The notes: a model not told the origin generated them from the letters alone. 64,000 nucleotides of DNA from Laburnicola sp. R22_1 (GCA_014281115.1 JACONQ010000018.1:1674001-1738000); one strand, 5' to 3'; positions 12,021 to 25,000 are shown, numbered from the stretch's first letter. Made by a program: numbers and translations.

Positions 12021-13336
12021 ATGCTGGAGCTTCCTGCGCACACGTCGCCGGCGTTGCCGCCACTCCATACGCCGCAATCGGAGAGAGAGTCACGATTGGA
12101 ACATTTCGAACTCGTTGCAGAAGGAAATGCACAAGAAGGAAGAGAAAATGCGACAAAACCTGCGGTAACGAGTAGAGCCGGCCAACCGCCTCCCTCGCTG
12201 ATATCCCCCGCCTTCACTCCACCCTCAACACCAGGCTTCTCTACGCCTTCGGACCCGCGTCCGCGCCCGCCGCGCTCCACGCCCGTCGACACATCGCTCT
12301 CCTCTTCGACCCCGGCCCCACACCTTCTCGAGGAGCTCCCAATCGTAGAATGTGAAGTCCGCGCGCGCATACCGACCACCACGGGCCACGAAATGTGGCT
12401 CCACGTGTACCGAAACAACGCCGACACGAAGGAACATCTCGCCATCGTCTTCGGCAACCAGATCCGGAGTCGCAGCCTCGATCGCGAGCGGCCAGGTGAG
12501 ACGGAACTAGACCGCATGACGAGAGGCGCGTACGTGGGGCGATTGTATCCAGGGCGAACGCATTCCCGTGTCGACCAGATCAAGAGAGCAGAAGGCGTGG
12601 TCGCGAAACCAGCGAGCTCCACCACGACACCTACAGATATCCCGGACGGCCTTGTCTCGTCCCCCTCGTCGGCCGCTTCTTCGTCCCCCGCCTCCGACGC
12701 CGGCGGCGACACGCCCTTGCCCACTTCCAACGCCGACCTCCCCCTCGTCCGCATCCACTCCGAATGCTACACCGGCGAAACCGTCTGGTCCGCCCGCTGC
12801 GACTGCGGCGAACAACTCGACGAAGCCGCGCGCCTAATGTCGCACCCGTCGCTCTCCCCCACGGGCGGCGCAATAATCTACCTCCGCCAAGAAGGCCGCG
12901 GGATCGGGCTCGGCGAAAAGCTCAAAGCATACAACCTCCAAGATCTCGGCAACGATACCTACGAAGCGAATCTTTTGCTGAGGCACCCTGCGGATGCGCG
13001 CAGCTATGGGCTGGCGACTAGTATGTTGGTGGATTTGGGGCTGGGCGGGGAGAGGGGGATTAGGCTGTTGACGAATAATCCCGACAAGGTTAGGGCTGTG
13101 GAGGGCCCAGGGAGGGAGGTTGTGGTTAGGGAGAGGGTGGCTATGGTGCCGGTTGCGTGGAGGACGGGGGAGGGAGGGGGTGAGGGGGGTGGAGGTGGAG
13201 AGGTATTTGAGTACTAAGGTGAGTGGGTTTTTTGCGTTTTGTGGTTTGTGGGGGAGGGAGATTGGATGGAAAGCTAACGCTAATGCTGACTTGTGGGCAG
13301 ATTGAGAAGTTTAAACATATGTTGACTCGGCAGTGA
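12021..13336 (+). CDS. RIB1: GTP cyclohydrolase II, with apparent 3' frameshift
   Basis: First enzyme of riboflavin synthesis: opens GTP and releases formate and pyrophosphate. A ~100-residue Pro/Ser-rich N-terminal extension precedes the RibA domain. Zinc ligands in [17 protein letters not shown] (C249, C260, C262), catalytic segment [31 protein letters not shown], and [10 protein letters not shown] are present. The frame from 12021 ends at a stop at 13217 after a Gly-rich readout. The family C terminus (EVERYLSTK, then a GT..AG intron 13219-13300 and [11 protein letters not shown] with stop at 13336) is present but in the next frame, reached by skipping one base in the G-rich tract about 13155-13200. 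I therefore give the gene as 12021-13336 with a 1-nt frameshift, either a real mutation or an assembly error. The catalytic core is unaffected. Confidence 0.88.
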
Positions 13337-14896
13337 GGGAGGGGTAGAGATGTGGGAGACGGTCCTGGGTGCGGAAGGGCGGCATGTTGGGTGTTTGCAT
13401 CGGAGTGTTTGAACGGAGGAGTCGCTTGATTCTTTTTCTGGCGATTTCGTGTACCGTGTTGGTTGCATTTACAGTTATCGTCATGTTGCAAATTAGATCG
13501 ATAGATACCACGACAGTCGAGTCTAGTCTGTCTGTCCGTCTATTCGTCAGTCGGGCTCTTGCTTGTATATACATACTCACATATGCACGCATACTATCGC
13601 ATCTGCATTTGCATTTTCGGCACTTCAAGCTCTCGATTTTGGGCTTTGGGTACATTGGGAGAATGGGAGAAGATAGTGCGTGTCATGTTGATGTTAGAGG
13701 ATAGTCTCGTCTCATTGCATCCCCAGCTCTGCTCATGGAACATGCGGAACGTGGATTCTGCCTTTTTTTCTTGTTGAGGACGGTATGTAGGTGGGTTTTG
13801 AGAGATTTGCGCTGCGAGTGTGTGTATGGTTGATGAACTTGCTTGCTTGGGATAGAAGGAGAATTGCGGACTGTGGATTGTGATTGTGTGTGGGTTGGTG
13901 CTGGTGCTGGGGGGGGAGAGGGAGTGGGTGGGTTGGTAGGGAGGTAGGTGGTGCCATGGTAGATATGATGGATGTGGAGTGGATAAGGAATGAGAAACAA
14001 AGAATGCTGCTCGCTTTGGGGGATAGATGGCGCGATGTTGATATTGAGATTGTCTTGGTTGGCGTGGGGTGATTACCAGTCAGTCAGTCAGTTACTGGAT
14101 AGGTAGATAATAGATTTCTTTTTTATTAGTATATTACCTACCTATCCTGTAGGGTAAGATAGTTTGCTATATTACTAGACTTGGTACCGTTGAGATACGT
14201 TTTTCGGTTTTGTTTTTGTTGTGACTGTATCCTGGGGGGTGGAACGTAGGACTTCACTTCTGCGACTAATAGTAAGTATTGTGAATGGGCGATGTAAAAA
14301 TCTGGTGTAGGGAGATAGGTGGGCAGATAGGTAGGTAACTTCTGCGACTAAGTATAGTGAGTGGGGTGATGTAAACCCCTAGAGCAAGTAGGCAGATAGG
14401 TAGGTACATAGGTAGGTAATTTTTGTAACGTGACGTGCTCATTCATTCATTCATGAATGTCTACCTCTCAAGAATAGAGACAGATGTAAACGAAAAGATA
14501 AGAATTTATATAGTTTCAAGCGGTTTATAAAGTCATAGAAGAAGATTATAATACTGGCAGCGGAAAGCTAATGTGTAGGTAAGTAAGTAAGTAGCCATGT
14601 CTACCCAGTCAACCTTTACCCCGAACTAGTATCGACAACATCGACCAGGTGATTTTCACAACTTGCTGTGGTATCTACATTGGGATGATGTCGCCTGGGA
14701 TAACACAGGTGCTTGACAATATTCTATTCCTATCCTCGTCACCCAGGTCCCACGGGGTGATTGTTTAGCCCTGCACAGGAAGAAACAGCGTACATATATA
14801 TACGTAGCGCAATATGGTAAACAAGGTCATCGCCTTAGATGATAAGGTATATACAAGAAGCTAAGTGCAAAAACCACACATTCGTAGCGTCGTAAC
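13337..14896. other. Intergenic, RIB1 to lipase (convergent 3' ends)
   Basis: About 1.5 kb between convergent genes. It becomes AT-rich with GGTA/GATA-type repeats after about 14080. It contains the tandem duplication listed separately and a possible diverged copy of the hairpin repeat near 14137-14164. No coding gene is supported. Confidence 0.5.
14256..14420. repeat. Imperfect tandem duplication, ~82-bp unit
   Basis: Two copies, 14256-14337 and 14338-14420. Each begins acttctgcgacta, passes through a gtgaRtggg..gatgtaaa segment and ends in ggcagataggtaggta. Differences include small indels. Confidence 0.75.
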
Positions 14897-16588
14897 CTAA
14901 ATATAAAGCTTCTCCAAATTCGCCCTCAAAAACGCCGCCGTCCGCTCCCTAAAATTATCCTTGAGCAAAGAATTGCGATTCGCCCCAAACTGCTTCAACT
15001 GCTTCCCCTTACTCCACTGCGGCCACTCATCCAACGTATTCCCCTTATTCGGATCCAAGTGATACACAAAGCTGAAATAATACCCGCGGATCGAGCGCGC
15101 CGCGTTGTTGGGCAAGATGCCGTAAAAGACCTGGATGAGGTCGGACCCATGGAACGTGCCGAGGATGGGGGTCCCGTAGTTGTACGTTGCGAGGTACGAC
15201 CACGAGGGCACGTCGGGGGCGAGGGACGTCGTGTATTCGAGGAAGAGGCGGCGCGCGATGGTGAAGGTGATGTCGCCGACGAGCGCGCTGACGCGTTTGA
15301 ATTGCGGGTAGATGTTGTTGAGGATGAGGGTGCGGAAGGGGGAGCCGTATTCGAGCGTGTTGGGGTACGTGTCTACGAGGCCTTGGATCGTCCTTTTGTC
15401 CGTCGTGGGGAAGAAGATGGTTGAGAGGTAGTCGGTGACGTCGGCTTTGGTGGTCAGGTTTGGCGTGAAGAGGCCGAAGAGGGTGCCTTCGTCTTCTTGG
15501 TCGCCGATTATGAAGGGCACTTTGGCGTATTTGCCCGATGCGATGAGGACATCGGGTGAGGCCGTCATGACGGTGCCGTCTGGGCGCGGGAGGTAGCTGA
15601 GGGCGACGCTGTTATACGAGAGGATCCCCGGTACCGAGTTTGCGGCGTTCAGGAAAGTCGTGTAGTCCTTTGATCGCAGGCAAGCGAGCGTGTCGGAGGA
15701 TCTGGAACAGCCAGCCTTAGCGACGACAGTGTCGTATATGTGTTGGCCTTTGGTACCGTCTACGGGATCGGCGGGTATGACGGACCCCGAATTCATGATG
15801 GCGGCGCGGAAGAGCGGTTTGCCTTTGTACGTGTTGTCGCCGTCGTACAAAATCATTTGGTCAAGGATGGAGATGGCGCCGGCAGACTCACCCCAGAGAG
15901 TGACTTTGCTAGGGTCACCACCAAAGGCAGCGATATTGTCTGCAACCCACTGCATTGCGAGTCTCTGGTCCAATAGTCCCAAATTGGCAGAGCCATCTTT
16001 CAGGATCTCCTTGCCTGCGAGGAAACCAAAGCCACCTAAGCGGTAGTTGATTGCCACGAATATGACCGGTTTCCCCATCTCGGCAGAGCTCGAGACCAAG
16101 GATGTCCCATCGTACATCAACGTAGAACCTAGCTCAAATCCACCGCCAAAAATCCAGACCAGCACCGGCAGCTTGGAAGAGCTTGTTGTGCCTGCTGGGC
16201 GTTGGACGTTGACCGTGAGGCAATCTTCGCCAGCGTTGGTGACGGCCTGGAAGAGCGGGGTATTGAGAAGCGTCCCCAGTACACTAGCAGGAATGTTGCT
16301 CTTGTCGAGACTGAAGAAGAACTGCGGGCAAGCTTGTGCTATTTTCGTTCCGTCGACTGTTCCAACCGAAGAGGTCAGGGGCTGCGGTGGCTTGAGGCGG
16401 AGTTGTCCCGTGGGCGGCTGAGCGAAAGGAATTCCATTGAAGGTCTCGACATCTGAATGGGATTTTCCGACCACCGTGACTGCTGGAGAAGGTGCAACGA
16501 CGGTTGGTGCAGCTCTTTTTTCGAGTGTTGCTGCTGGCGCCGCAATAGCCAGCGGCAAAAGCGAGAAGAGGAAGGCAGCCTTCATCAT
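14897..16588 (-). CDS. Secreted type-B carboxylesterase / triacylglycerol lipase
   Basis: Single exon, 563 aa, a normal length for the fungal Geotrichum/Candida rugosa-type lipase group. Two in-frame ATGs open the gene (16588 and 16585); [18 protein letters not shown] is a signal peptide and is followed by a LEKR dibasic site suggesting Kex2-type processing. Alpha/beta-hydrolase triad is complete: nucleophile elbow GESAG (Ser about 235), acid in [10 protein letters not shown] (Glu about 367), and LGTFHGSD (His about 480). Oxyanion region FGGGFELGS (147-155) and the [11 protein letters not shown] signature (about 121-131) are present. Predicted to hydrolyse fatty acid or other carboxylic esters outside the cell. 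Substrate preference (lipid, sterol or aromatic ester) cannot be told from sequence. No sign of RIP or disruption. Confidence 0.93.
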   Translation of the reverse strand: MMKAAFLFSLLPLAIAAPAATLEKRAAPTVVAPSPAVTVVGKSHSDVETFNGIPFAQPPTGQLRLKPPQPLTSSVGTVDGTKIAQACPQFFFSLDKSNIPASVLGTLLNTPLFQAVTNAGEDCLTVNVQRPAGTTSSSKLPVLVWIFGGGFELGSTLMYDGTSLVSSSAEMGKPVIFVAINYRLGGFGFLAGKEILKDGSANLGLLDQRLAMQWVADNIAAFGGDPSKVTLWGESAGAISILDQMILYDGDNTYKGKPLFRAAIMNSGSVIPADPVDGTKGQHIYDTVVAKAGCSRSSDTLACLRSKDYTTFLNAANSVPGILSYNSVALSYLPRPDGTVMTASPDVLIASGKYAKVPFIIGDQEDEGTLFGLFTPNLTTKADVTDYLSTIFFPTTDKRTIQGLVDTYPNTLEYGSPFRTLILNNIYPQFKRVSALVGDITFTIARRLFLEYTTSLAPDVPSWSYLATYNYGTPILGTFHGSDLIQVFYGILPNNAARSIRGYYFSFVYHLDPNKGNTLDEWPQWSKGKQLKQFGANRNSLLKDNFRERTAAFLRANLEKLYI

Positions 16589-18484
16589 GAAATGAACGAA
16601 TGCAAGATCTCCAGCAGACTGTCAATCCACCAGCTCGAAGACGCTCTGGTATGGACCCGTGCGATGGGCTCTTTTAAGTCTGCTCTCCTCGATCGGTTTC
16701 ACAAGCTCAGACAAAGGCGGGGGAACGCTGTCCCTGAGAGAGACCTCGGCCAACAGGTTGGATCCTTGGGGCATGGAGTCGTATAGAAGCGCCGAGATGC
16801 CCGTGGGCGCAGACATACCCTATGGCATCCGATCAGATGGCGGTGGGGTGGCCCTATGCGGGCAGCGGACATGCAGCTGTTGTCCGGGCTGTCCATTTCG
16901 TGTCTCGTGAACCATCAAGCCCCAGGGGTAACAGCTGCAAACGTCGTAGCGGCGGGAACTACCATGAGCCAGTGCTGATGTTGATCGTCTGGGTGTTCCT
17001 GGGGTGCGAGGTCATGAGGATAGATGCTGGTCGTCGGGGCCAATCACAGAAGCACCCACTCACGAAGTACCGAGCCGCGTTCTTCGGAGAATATCCCGAT
17101 GTCCAGGTATCGCTGGCTTAAGGTTTGATATGGTGTGTTACCCCAGGATAGGTAATACAGATGCTAATGTGTAGAATAGGTCGACTATAAACGGATATGA
17201 ATGAATGAATGAATGAATAGAACAGCACCGCACACATCTCACCGCTTGCGGCGGACTCATTCCAAAAGTGTGCGAGAGGCATAAGCACTGTGATAAGCGC
17301 TTTCAGCGACCGGTATTTTGGAAAAGGGCGTAGGTGTGCTAACACCTAGAGTAGAAGGTAGAGGAGCATACAGCAACTCCGCAGCGTTGATCTGTATGGC
17401 GTTGCACGGACGAATTACCCAATACGGTAGGTTGGGATGCCAACATGCGGGGTACATGAATACGACACCTCCCACGACTCTTGTCCATTGTTCAGAGCCC
17501 AACGCCGATGTACCTCGGCGTTCATATAATCACCAGGAACTTGCGCACTGAAGTGGTTTCACATGGTAGACGAAAAGAGAGAGCAATAATTAAATAAAGA
17601 GGCATCAAGCGAAAAAGGTATAGGGAAGAAGAACTAACAGGGGAGATCCCTAGCTAATGCAACACCGAACCTTCGAACTTCGAAGACTATGGTAGCCTTT
17701 GGGTAAGTGGAATCATTTCTTGGAAGAAGCGGCCATTCATCTCCACGGTGCAAATATGAGCCGAAGAAGATTGTGTGGACGCCAGTCACAAATGTTCAAA
17801 GCACCGGGCCAGAACTAGCTCATCTTGTAAGCCCTGTCTTTCAACTCTGGTCACAGTGAGAGACGGCACAGTCGAGTATCGCGGCACGTGTGGGTACATG
17901 ACATTCCGATAACTGGAGCAAGCGCTGGCTGTGAATGTCTCTTGATCCGATGTGGAAGTCACCCCGAGACATTTCGTCCACGCGGAACGGCGTTCGGTAA
18001 CGGCGCACGGCCTGCGGAGAACCTGGGGAAATTGTGGGAACGCATATGTTATAGCCCACATCGAAATTCCGCTCCCTGCTCCGTCAAGAGGAACAGGCGC
18101 AAAGTGTGTACTTGTTTGAGACATGGGACGATTTCTCAGCGTGTACGCGTGACCTCAGAGTCCAAGTCTGTAGACTGCTCGGCGCCCTAGCTGATCGTAA
18201 CACTCAAATCCAGAGGCCGTGAATGCTCGCTGCTCCTTCGGGGTTGGTGACTGTTCAATCGACGAGGCTGTTGTAGACGAAGTCGGCTTCGAGTTCAAGA
18301 ACCTTGGAAGAGTTTGTTGACTGCTGGTGGCCGACCGCTATTAATGAATGAAGCGCTACCCCGGCTTCGGACTGTTTGAGGAACGACGTGATAGCCAAGG
18401 GATAATGGTTGATTGTGCGTGATGTTAACATTCGAAGGGGATGTGGAAAGATTCAGACGTGGGGGGGTTGGAGGACAGCTCGCT
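16589..18484. other. Intergenic between lipase and transposon island
   Basis: About 1.9 kb. It contains the lipase promoter, a 29-bp hairpin repeat at 17130-17158 and a GAAT tetranucleotide run near 17197-17219. A 112-codon minus-strand frame at 17786-18124 starts with ATG but resembles no family; I do not call it a gene. The right edge is the TA target site of the first pogo element. Confidence 0.5.
17130..17158 (+). repeat. Dispersed hairpin repeat, copy A
   Basis: 29 bp with core TGTTACC-CCAGGATA-GGTAATA, an inverted repeat of about 7 bp around an 8-nt loop. The same 29 bp occurs at 49216-49244 and a near copy at 47446-47471. Flanking sequences differ, apart from weak similarity just downstream of copies A and B. 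Confidence 0.8.
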
Positions 18485-18486
18485 TA

Positions 18487-20621
18487 CCATGTTTCCCCGC
18501 TCAACGCACAGACCCCACTCAACGCACAGTTGGCACCAAAAATCTCTATACTTTCAACCCTCATAACTCTACCAATATGGACCCGATTGACGCAGCTGTT
18601 GAAGCTTTGAGATCCCTGAAGCTAGGAGAACGTCCTAATATATCTCAGGTTGCGCGAGAGTACGGCGTTGAGCGGTCGCGGCTCTCGAAGCGTTTTCGCG
18701 GAGTGCAGGGCACCTATGCGTCCCGGACAGAAGAAAAGCGACTCCTCAACTCTACACAGGAAAAACAGCTACTACAGTACATTGAAAAGCTGTGTACACG
18801 AGGCCTACCTCCTACAAGAGAGATGATACGAAATTTCGCAGCAGAAATAGCCCATCAAGAGCCAGGAAAACACTGGGTTGATCGCTATATTGCGCGGCAT
18901 CAAATCAACCTTATATCGCGATGGACATCTGGTATTGATAACCAGCGCCACAAAGTTGATTCAGCCTTCAAATACGCCCTCTATTTTAAGCTTTTAGACG
19001 ATAAGATCAAGCAGTACAACATCGCGCCATCAAATACATACAATATGGATGAGAAGGGCTTCTTAATTAGGGTAGTGTCAAGAATAAAGCGCGTATTCTC
19101 CCAACGCCAGTATGATCAGGGTAGCGTCAAGCAGGTACTCCAGGACGGAAACAGGGAGTGGATCACGACGATAGCTTGTATATGCGCCGACGGCAGCTCT
19201 CTCGATCCTGCCCTCATATATCAGGCAGCTTCTGGCAATATTCAGGACACCTAGTTGCAGGATTTTGATCCTCAAGAGCACGGCGCCTTCTTTGCCTTAT
19301 CACCTTCAGGATGGACAAACAACAAACTTGGCATTGCCTGGCTTAAGAGGTGCTTTTAGGAGGAGACTAAGACGAAGGCAAAACGCGACTATAGGCTCCT
19401 TATTCTTAATAGGCATAGCTCGCATATTACAATAGAGTTTATTGAGTTCTGCGATTAAAATAGGATCCTCCTAGCTATCTATCCGCCGCATTTAACTTAT
19501 ACGCTGCAGCCTCTAGATGTCTGCCTTTTTAAGCCTCTCTTAGCTGCATATACTAAAGAGCTCTCCTAATTCATGTACAACAGCTAGGGCCTTATATCTA
19601 TTACTAAGCGCGACTTCTTCCGCTTCTTCTATAGGGCGTATAGGACCGCGTTTGCTAAGGAAACGATTATTAACTTATTTAGAGTTACTAGCATCTCTCT
19701 ACTGGATAGCAACGCTATATTGAAGAAATTCAAGGATCCAGAGCCTAAGAGGCTATTAAGTAGTGATAGTATGTTGTTAGTACTCTCTGCAAGCGACTGG
19801 CGCAAGATTGAACGGCTCCTACAACAGGTAGTTAATAATATCTACAATAAACGCGCCTTACAGCTCTCTCACACGATACATGCAATCACAACTTAAAAAC
19901 AGCTCCTTTAGCATGAAAACAACCGCCTTAAAGACGCCCTTATTAATAAGAAGAAGCGCCGTACGCGTGGCAAGGCATTACTACTTAAACCTTCCCAGAA
20001 TTACGCTAGTGGCGCTGTCTTCTGGTCGCCATCTAAAGTTGAAGCTGCCCGCAATTAACAAGTCCAAAAAGACGCCAAAGCAGAAGAACTACAACACTAG
20101 AAGGATCGCAATAAGCTAGCTAGGGAGCAAAAAAAGCAGGAGAAACAGGCTATGCTTTAGCAAAGAGCAGAAATAAGGATGGCTGCAAAAGAGATCAAAT
20201 TGCAGGAAAAACAGCAGAAGGCTGCAGAGCGCGAAGAAGCCCTACTCGCCCACGCAGCTAAAAAGCAACTCCAGAATAATATACAATTAGCTAAAAAGGG
20301 TAAGGCGCGTAGCCTTACAGCTCCTGCACCTCCTGCTCATGTTATTGAGGACCTAGAGGCTGATGCTGAGGATCTATCCGTCATTGAAGGGGTGGTAGAG
20401 GCATCTGGCCCATCAACGCGCACGCGTACAGTACGCCTCCCACAGAGGTATCGCACCTAATATATCGTTGCCAATCGATTAAAACGACTTTTAAGAATGC
20501 TACTACAAAAAATCTCGTGATAATTTGATCTATATAGAGCTGTACAGCTTTAAAAGTAGTAGTAGTGGGCATCCTCAAACTGTGCGTTGAGTGGGGTCTG
20601 TGCGTTGAGCGGGGAAACATC
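18487..20621 (+). mobile_element. Fot1/pogo-type DNA transposon, RIP-inactivated (element 1)
   Basis: About 2.1 kb, bounded by inverted repeats of ~43 bp that begin CCATGTTTCCCC on the left and end GGGGAAACATC on the right, each containing CTCAACGCACAG twice at an 18-bp period. TA duplications flank it at 18485-18486 and 20622-20623; the right TA also serves as the left target duplication of the neighbouring Tc1-like element. It carries one transposase pseudogene. Confidence 0.93.
18577..20460 (+). pseudogene. Pogo-type transposase, broken by stops (element 1)
   Basis: Begins MDPIDAAVEALRSLKLGERP. N-terminal psq/HTH and CENP-B-type DNA-binding segments include NISQVAREYGVERSRLSKRFRGVQGTY and the TREMIRNFA helix. 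The DDE_1 part has YNMDEKGFLIR (first catalytic Asp) and LQDGNREWITTIACICADG; the second Asp position (normally NGHGSHVT) reads LNRHSSHIT, showing decay. The C-terminal third is a basic coiled coil ending TRTVRLPQRYRT. At least nine in-frame stops, mostly TAG/TAA where relatives in this window have Gln or Trp, the pattern expected from C-to-T on one or other strand. The 5' third is open from 18577 to 19254. Nonfunctional. Confidence 0.92.
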
Positions 20622-20623
20622 TA

Positions 20624-20819
20624 TTGCGTGCAAAAATCGGTAGAAATCTTGGCGGCATCCGAGAATTTGCGCGCGCGCGGGGAGCCTCATACAAATCGTA
20701 AATTTGACTGTGACGCGTCGATAACAGCCTATAAACTGTTGAACAACTGTTAGTAAGTTGTGAGGCTGTACAAATACGTGTATAGGGCTATACTGACGCT
20801 TTTTCTGGTGGAGTAGTCC
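20624..20819 (+). repeat. Left 196-bp terminal inverted repeat
   Basis: Starts TTGCGTGCAAAAATCGG directly after TA, includes a GCGCGCGCGCGG tract, and ends ..ggtggagtagtcc, six bases before the ATG at 20826. Reverse complement of 37769-37964 with only a few differences, mostly C/T. Confidence 0.93.
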
Positions 20820-21754
20820 GTCGAAATGGCTGGAGATCGCCCACAGAGGGTGCGTAGGGCCCCCTCACGGCCTGGAGAGCAAACTGAGGGCGACTGAGCA
20901 GCTGCAAAGGCCCCTAAGAAAGCTCCTAGTGGGAGTACTAGAGGGCGCCTGGCGAGCGGTACCGGTAAGGGCCCAATAACTCGCGCGCGACGCTGGGCTA
21001 ACAGTGCCCCAGCAGTCAATTGGGCTGCCCTTGCTTTAGTTAGTACGCAGAACACTACAAATAGACAGCAGGCTCTACCCTTGTCATCGCCGCCACTAGT
21101 AGAGCCTCCCTGTATTGACCTCACTATCGAGAGCACGCTGCCGCTATTGTCGCCCACTACGCCACGCGCGCGTGAGCCTCTCCACCCTCCACTACTTAGT
21201 TTATCGTCGTCGCTAGGTTCGCGAGCAGAATTTGACCTAGAGGTAGACTATAAGCTTATTGTTAACAGCAAGAGCGCTATTCACCGCCCACTAGAGAGAC
21301 ACAGCCGCTATTTTTAGTGGCTTAATATAAGCCAAGGGTCCTAGTTTCCGACAGCCCCGTGTTTCCGACACCCTGCAAAGCCCCGCCGCCGTCACCACCC
21401 TGGTTACGAATGTGTTCACAACTTTGTCAAATAAATCTCTAAAAACACAAAATAAACTGCATTTGAAGAGCTTTAATCGCTTTCTTCGTCTACACTTAAA
21501 TCACGGGCAAGATACCGTTGTGTTGGTCGTCGATCCCGTGCCGAACGTCGAACCAATGCCTGCTCCGCTTCCTCCTTAGAGCAACTCTCCTCCACCTCCT
21601 GCGTTGGGCTTCTCGCCTTGCGAACACGTTGGGAGGGCTCCTGATTAGTCTAAGAGAGAACCTCTGCAAGACTCGCGAAGCGATTGTTTGGATTAATTGC
21701 GACTTTGCGGCGTTTTGGCGGATTTGCTTGCTCAACATGCTCGCGCAAGGAAGC

Positions 21755-21960
21755 TGTTGGTTCCACGTCGGGTCGTGTATACACGGTAAACAGTAATAAA
21801 TAGATAGTCAAAGATTTTGGTTGTAAGTTGTTGTCCTATCCTCACCTCCACGGTGAGGATAGGGCAGACCCCCTGTCAAACACTGGCCAAACAAGGAGGC
21901 AAGGCTAGGGGTAGAACCCCTGTAACAACGCTAGCTACTTGGGGAGAGCTACTGCCAACA
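21755..21960 (-). repeat. 3' LTR of the Copia element
   Basis: 206 bp, ends TG/CA (tgttggttcc .. tgccaaca on the plus strand), with no difference from 27484-27689 that I can see. The internal inverted pair tatcctcacc/ggtgaggata forms a hairpin within the LTR. Confidence 0.95.
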
Positions 21961-22015
21961 CTGGCAGTCTTTTCTTTGTGAAAATGAAGCTATCCCCAAT
22001 TACCTGAATCTCCTA

Positions 22016-25000
22016 CTACTCCTCCTTCCGCTTCACCCATCCTTCTATCCTAATTGTCAGCTTGTTTAAGCTAACTAGCTGTTCAAGGGACTTATTCGGA
22101 TTGCTCTTAGTCATCGCGTCGGCAGGGTTGTCGTCTCCATTAATCCATCGGATCTCTGCGAGCTCGCGTCTCTCGTATGATTGGCGTAGAGCCATAATAT
22201 CTATCATAAGTCTCTTCTCCTTTGTTGTACCAAGCTTGACAAGGCACTCGTATAGCGAGTAGGAGTCTGTACAGACTACTATTGGCAATAGTTCTCCAAG
22301 ATCAGATGCAAGTTGCGACGCAATCTTGCCAATTGTCTGACCTATACAGACACCTATATCTACGCCACTAACCATGCCGTAGATCTCTGAAGCTAGCACG
22401 CTCCGTGTAATCCTTTTGCTCTTGGTTGAGCTCCAGTGGAGCAGGTTACCATAGATTTCGAACTTATCTTGTGCCGCAGGGTCGTCCTCTGTTGTCTCAT
22501 TTGCTAATACAATAATATATCCAATCTAGGAGCTATAATCTTTATTGTTTGCAAATGAGCTGTCAACAAAGATATACAGCTTTGCTGTTGCAAGGTGTAG
22601 CGGCACGTATTGTAGTCCACAGGTCAGGTTGTCAAGTTGCCACTTTAGTCGCTTGTTGAGATCCTTTGCGTCCTCTTCTGTTGGATCCTGAGCTTGCGCG
22701 GCGCGAGATAGATCAAATGAAGCCTCTGGTTGGCAAATTGTCGCAATATAAGCTGCTCGAGCTCGTTGTTCTCTGTACGCCTGGCGGAAGTCACTGTGCG
22801 ACAGGTCTACAAGCTGGATCTTCTTGCCCTGGTCCTTCTGTCTCATTTCTATCACTTTGTCTTTCTGTGTAATAATACAGCCATTGAATAGTAGTGGTAG
22901 GCTTTTAGAGAGAGCTTCCTTTGGTTTAGCCTTAATTTCTGCCTTTTGCAGTTCTGTATCTTCTTTTTTAGCAAACTGCTCATCTGCAAGAATCAAGGTA
23001 TCGTCTGTCTGCATGCCAACAACTCCAAAAGGCTTTTCTGCTGTTAATAGCAGGCAGGGGTCGTACGTAGACGTCTCCATAGCTAACTGTTGGCGGTGGT
23101 GCTTGTGGTAAGTCGCCCACCAGTGTGTGCCTGCCTCTGGTATGCCGTATAGCGGTCGTTGTACCACCATAATTGTATTTGGCGGGTAGGTTGATTGAAG
23201 CTGACTAGGCAGTTGAGCGAGAATGAGACGGTTGAGATATGTTGTTGACTGCGTATAGGCTTGAGTGACGTCGCGGAGGTATACTCTGATATCGCAGTGG
23301 ATAGCTGTAGGTGCTAGAGCTAGAATAAGATGTTGACTAGACCGTTGGATTGTGGGAGATTGCGTAAGGATAATCTCCTTTCTGTTGTCATTGTACGCCT
23401 GTATTACTAGCCTAGATTTCTCAAAAGGGTTGTCTGTTGTCTTGCCTTTGACCTTATTGACTAGTCGCAGTTTTGAATACTCGGATCCCCTGGTGTTTGC
23501 CATCTGGATCGTACTGAGTAAACTCAAAGACTCCTCTTGCAATTAGCCCGTCGATTTCCTGCCTTTGTGATGCCTTAAAAGGTGCTCCTGGTGTTGTAAT
23601 CTTGCCTTCCTGGCGCAGTTTGCGAGAGAGCTCTCTATCCGCAACTTCCTTTGCGGTCATGTAGGCTGTTGATTGAAGCTGCTCACCCTGATCCTTATTG
23701 TCTGTTTCGTCACCTGGATATCTTGTTGGCTTGCGTCTTTGGCGACTAGGTCGAGCTTCTGCGGCTGGTTTCTCGCGCGGGGATTTGGGTGGCGTACCGC
23801 CAACAGGATCTGGCATTGTGGTATCTGGCAGTGTGGGATCTTATGGCGTAGTCTCTTGCGGCTCCTTATAGTACGGTTTCACAACTGTTGAGCGGAACTG
23901 GGTTAATCCGCTTAGCAGCTCTACTATACAGGTCTCTCCCTGGGTTTCAAGCAGCGTATGTGGGCCTGTCCATCCTTTCTTCTCTCTGTATACTCGGACC
24001 TGGGAGCCAATAGGCAGGTTGACAGTAATCCGCGTATCTGGGCCATTCCGTATCGCAAGGGCGTCGTTGATTTGGCGCTGGGCGTGCAGTTTTCGCACTT
24101 CATCAGTCGCTAGTCTGATAGCTTTTGTACGTTTTTCAGTAGAGGGTGACGGAGGATCTGCGTCCGTCATCCTTGGGTAGGCGCCAAACACTAGCAGAGT
24201 GGGCACTAGTCCATCTGGTCCTGCTGAATCGTTGACAGCCTTCTGTGCCATTTGTAGTATGAGCTCCTTGCTTGGTCTCTCGTCCTGTACCTCAGCTTCT
24301 ATAATCTTGTACGCGCGGCGCAGAGGGGCGTGGTATCGCTCTACTAAGCCAATGCTGTTGTGAGCTTCTACTGGCACTTCCTTTGTGATAATTGCTATCG
24401 ATCTGGCGAGCTGCTGGAACTCCCGCGAAGCAAAGTTTGTACCGGCGTCATGCACAATCTAATCTGGCGGGCCAAGATAGACGTCAATCCAGCAGATTCG
24501 GATCGTGTCCCATGCCGTAGCTGCAGACATGTCAGGTAGGAATCGTGAGGCACCAAATCGGGTAGCTTCATCAACTATCTGGAGGACTGGCTTGCCATTA
24601 ATGTATAGTACGTCCACAACAATAGAAAAATTGAACTCATAGTCGTCTTTTAACGTAAATTTGAATCTGCCAGGTGACTTGGCATTCATCTGACAGTGGT
24701 GGCAATACCTTGTCAGGTGTTGCAGGATCTGCTGGTCTACCTCATGGCCAGCGCGCTGTAACAGCCGGAGCAGTCGGCGTACTGACGGGTGGCCGAATCG
24801 TCGGTGGAGGCGTCGTAGTTCAGTCTCTGTGAGGTGGCAAGTTGCTCGCGAACCGCGGTCTTCTGTCGCTGTCCAGTGACACCCTGCTAGCGATTCTTCC
24901 TGATCCAGAAGCATGTACGGGTGGCCCCATTTCCATACAATAGGGACGAACTTAGAGTCGTTCTGGACAAGTACACTGCGGAGATTGTCAAGCCGTACCC

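Noticed and set aside
17786..18124. 112-codon minus-strand frame starting MSQTSTHFAPVPLDGAG
   Set aside because: ATG start but no homology or signal peptide recognised and no conserved features; too weak to call a gene.
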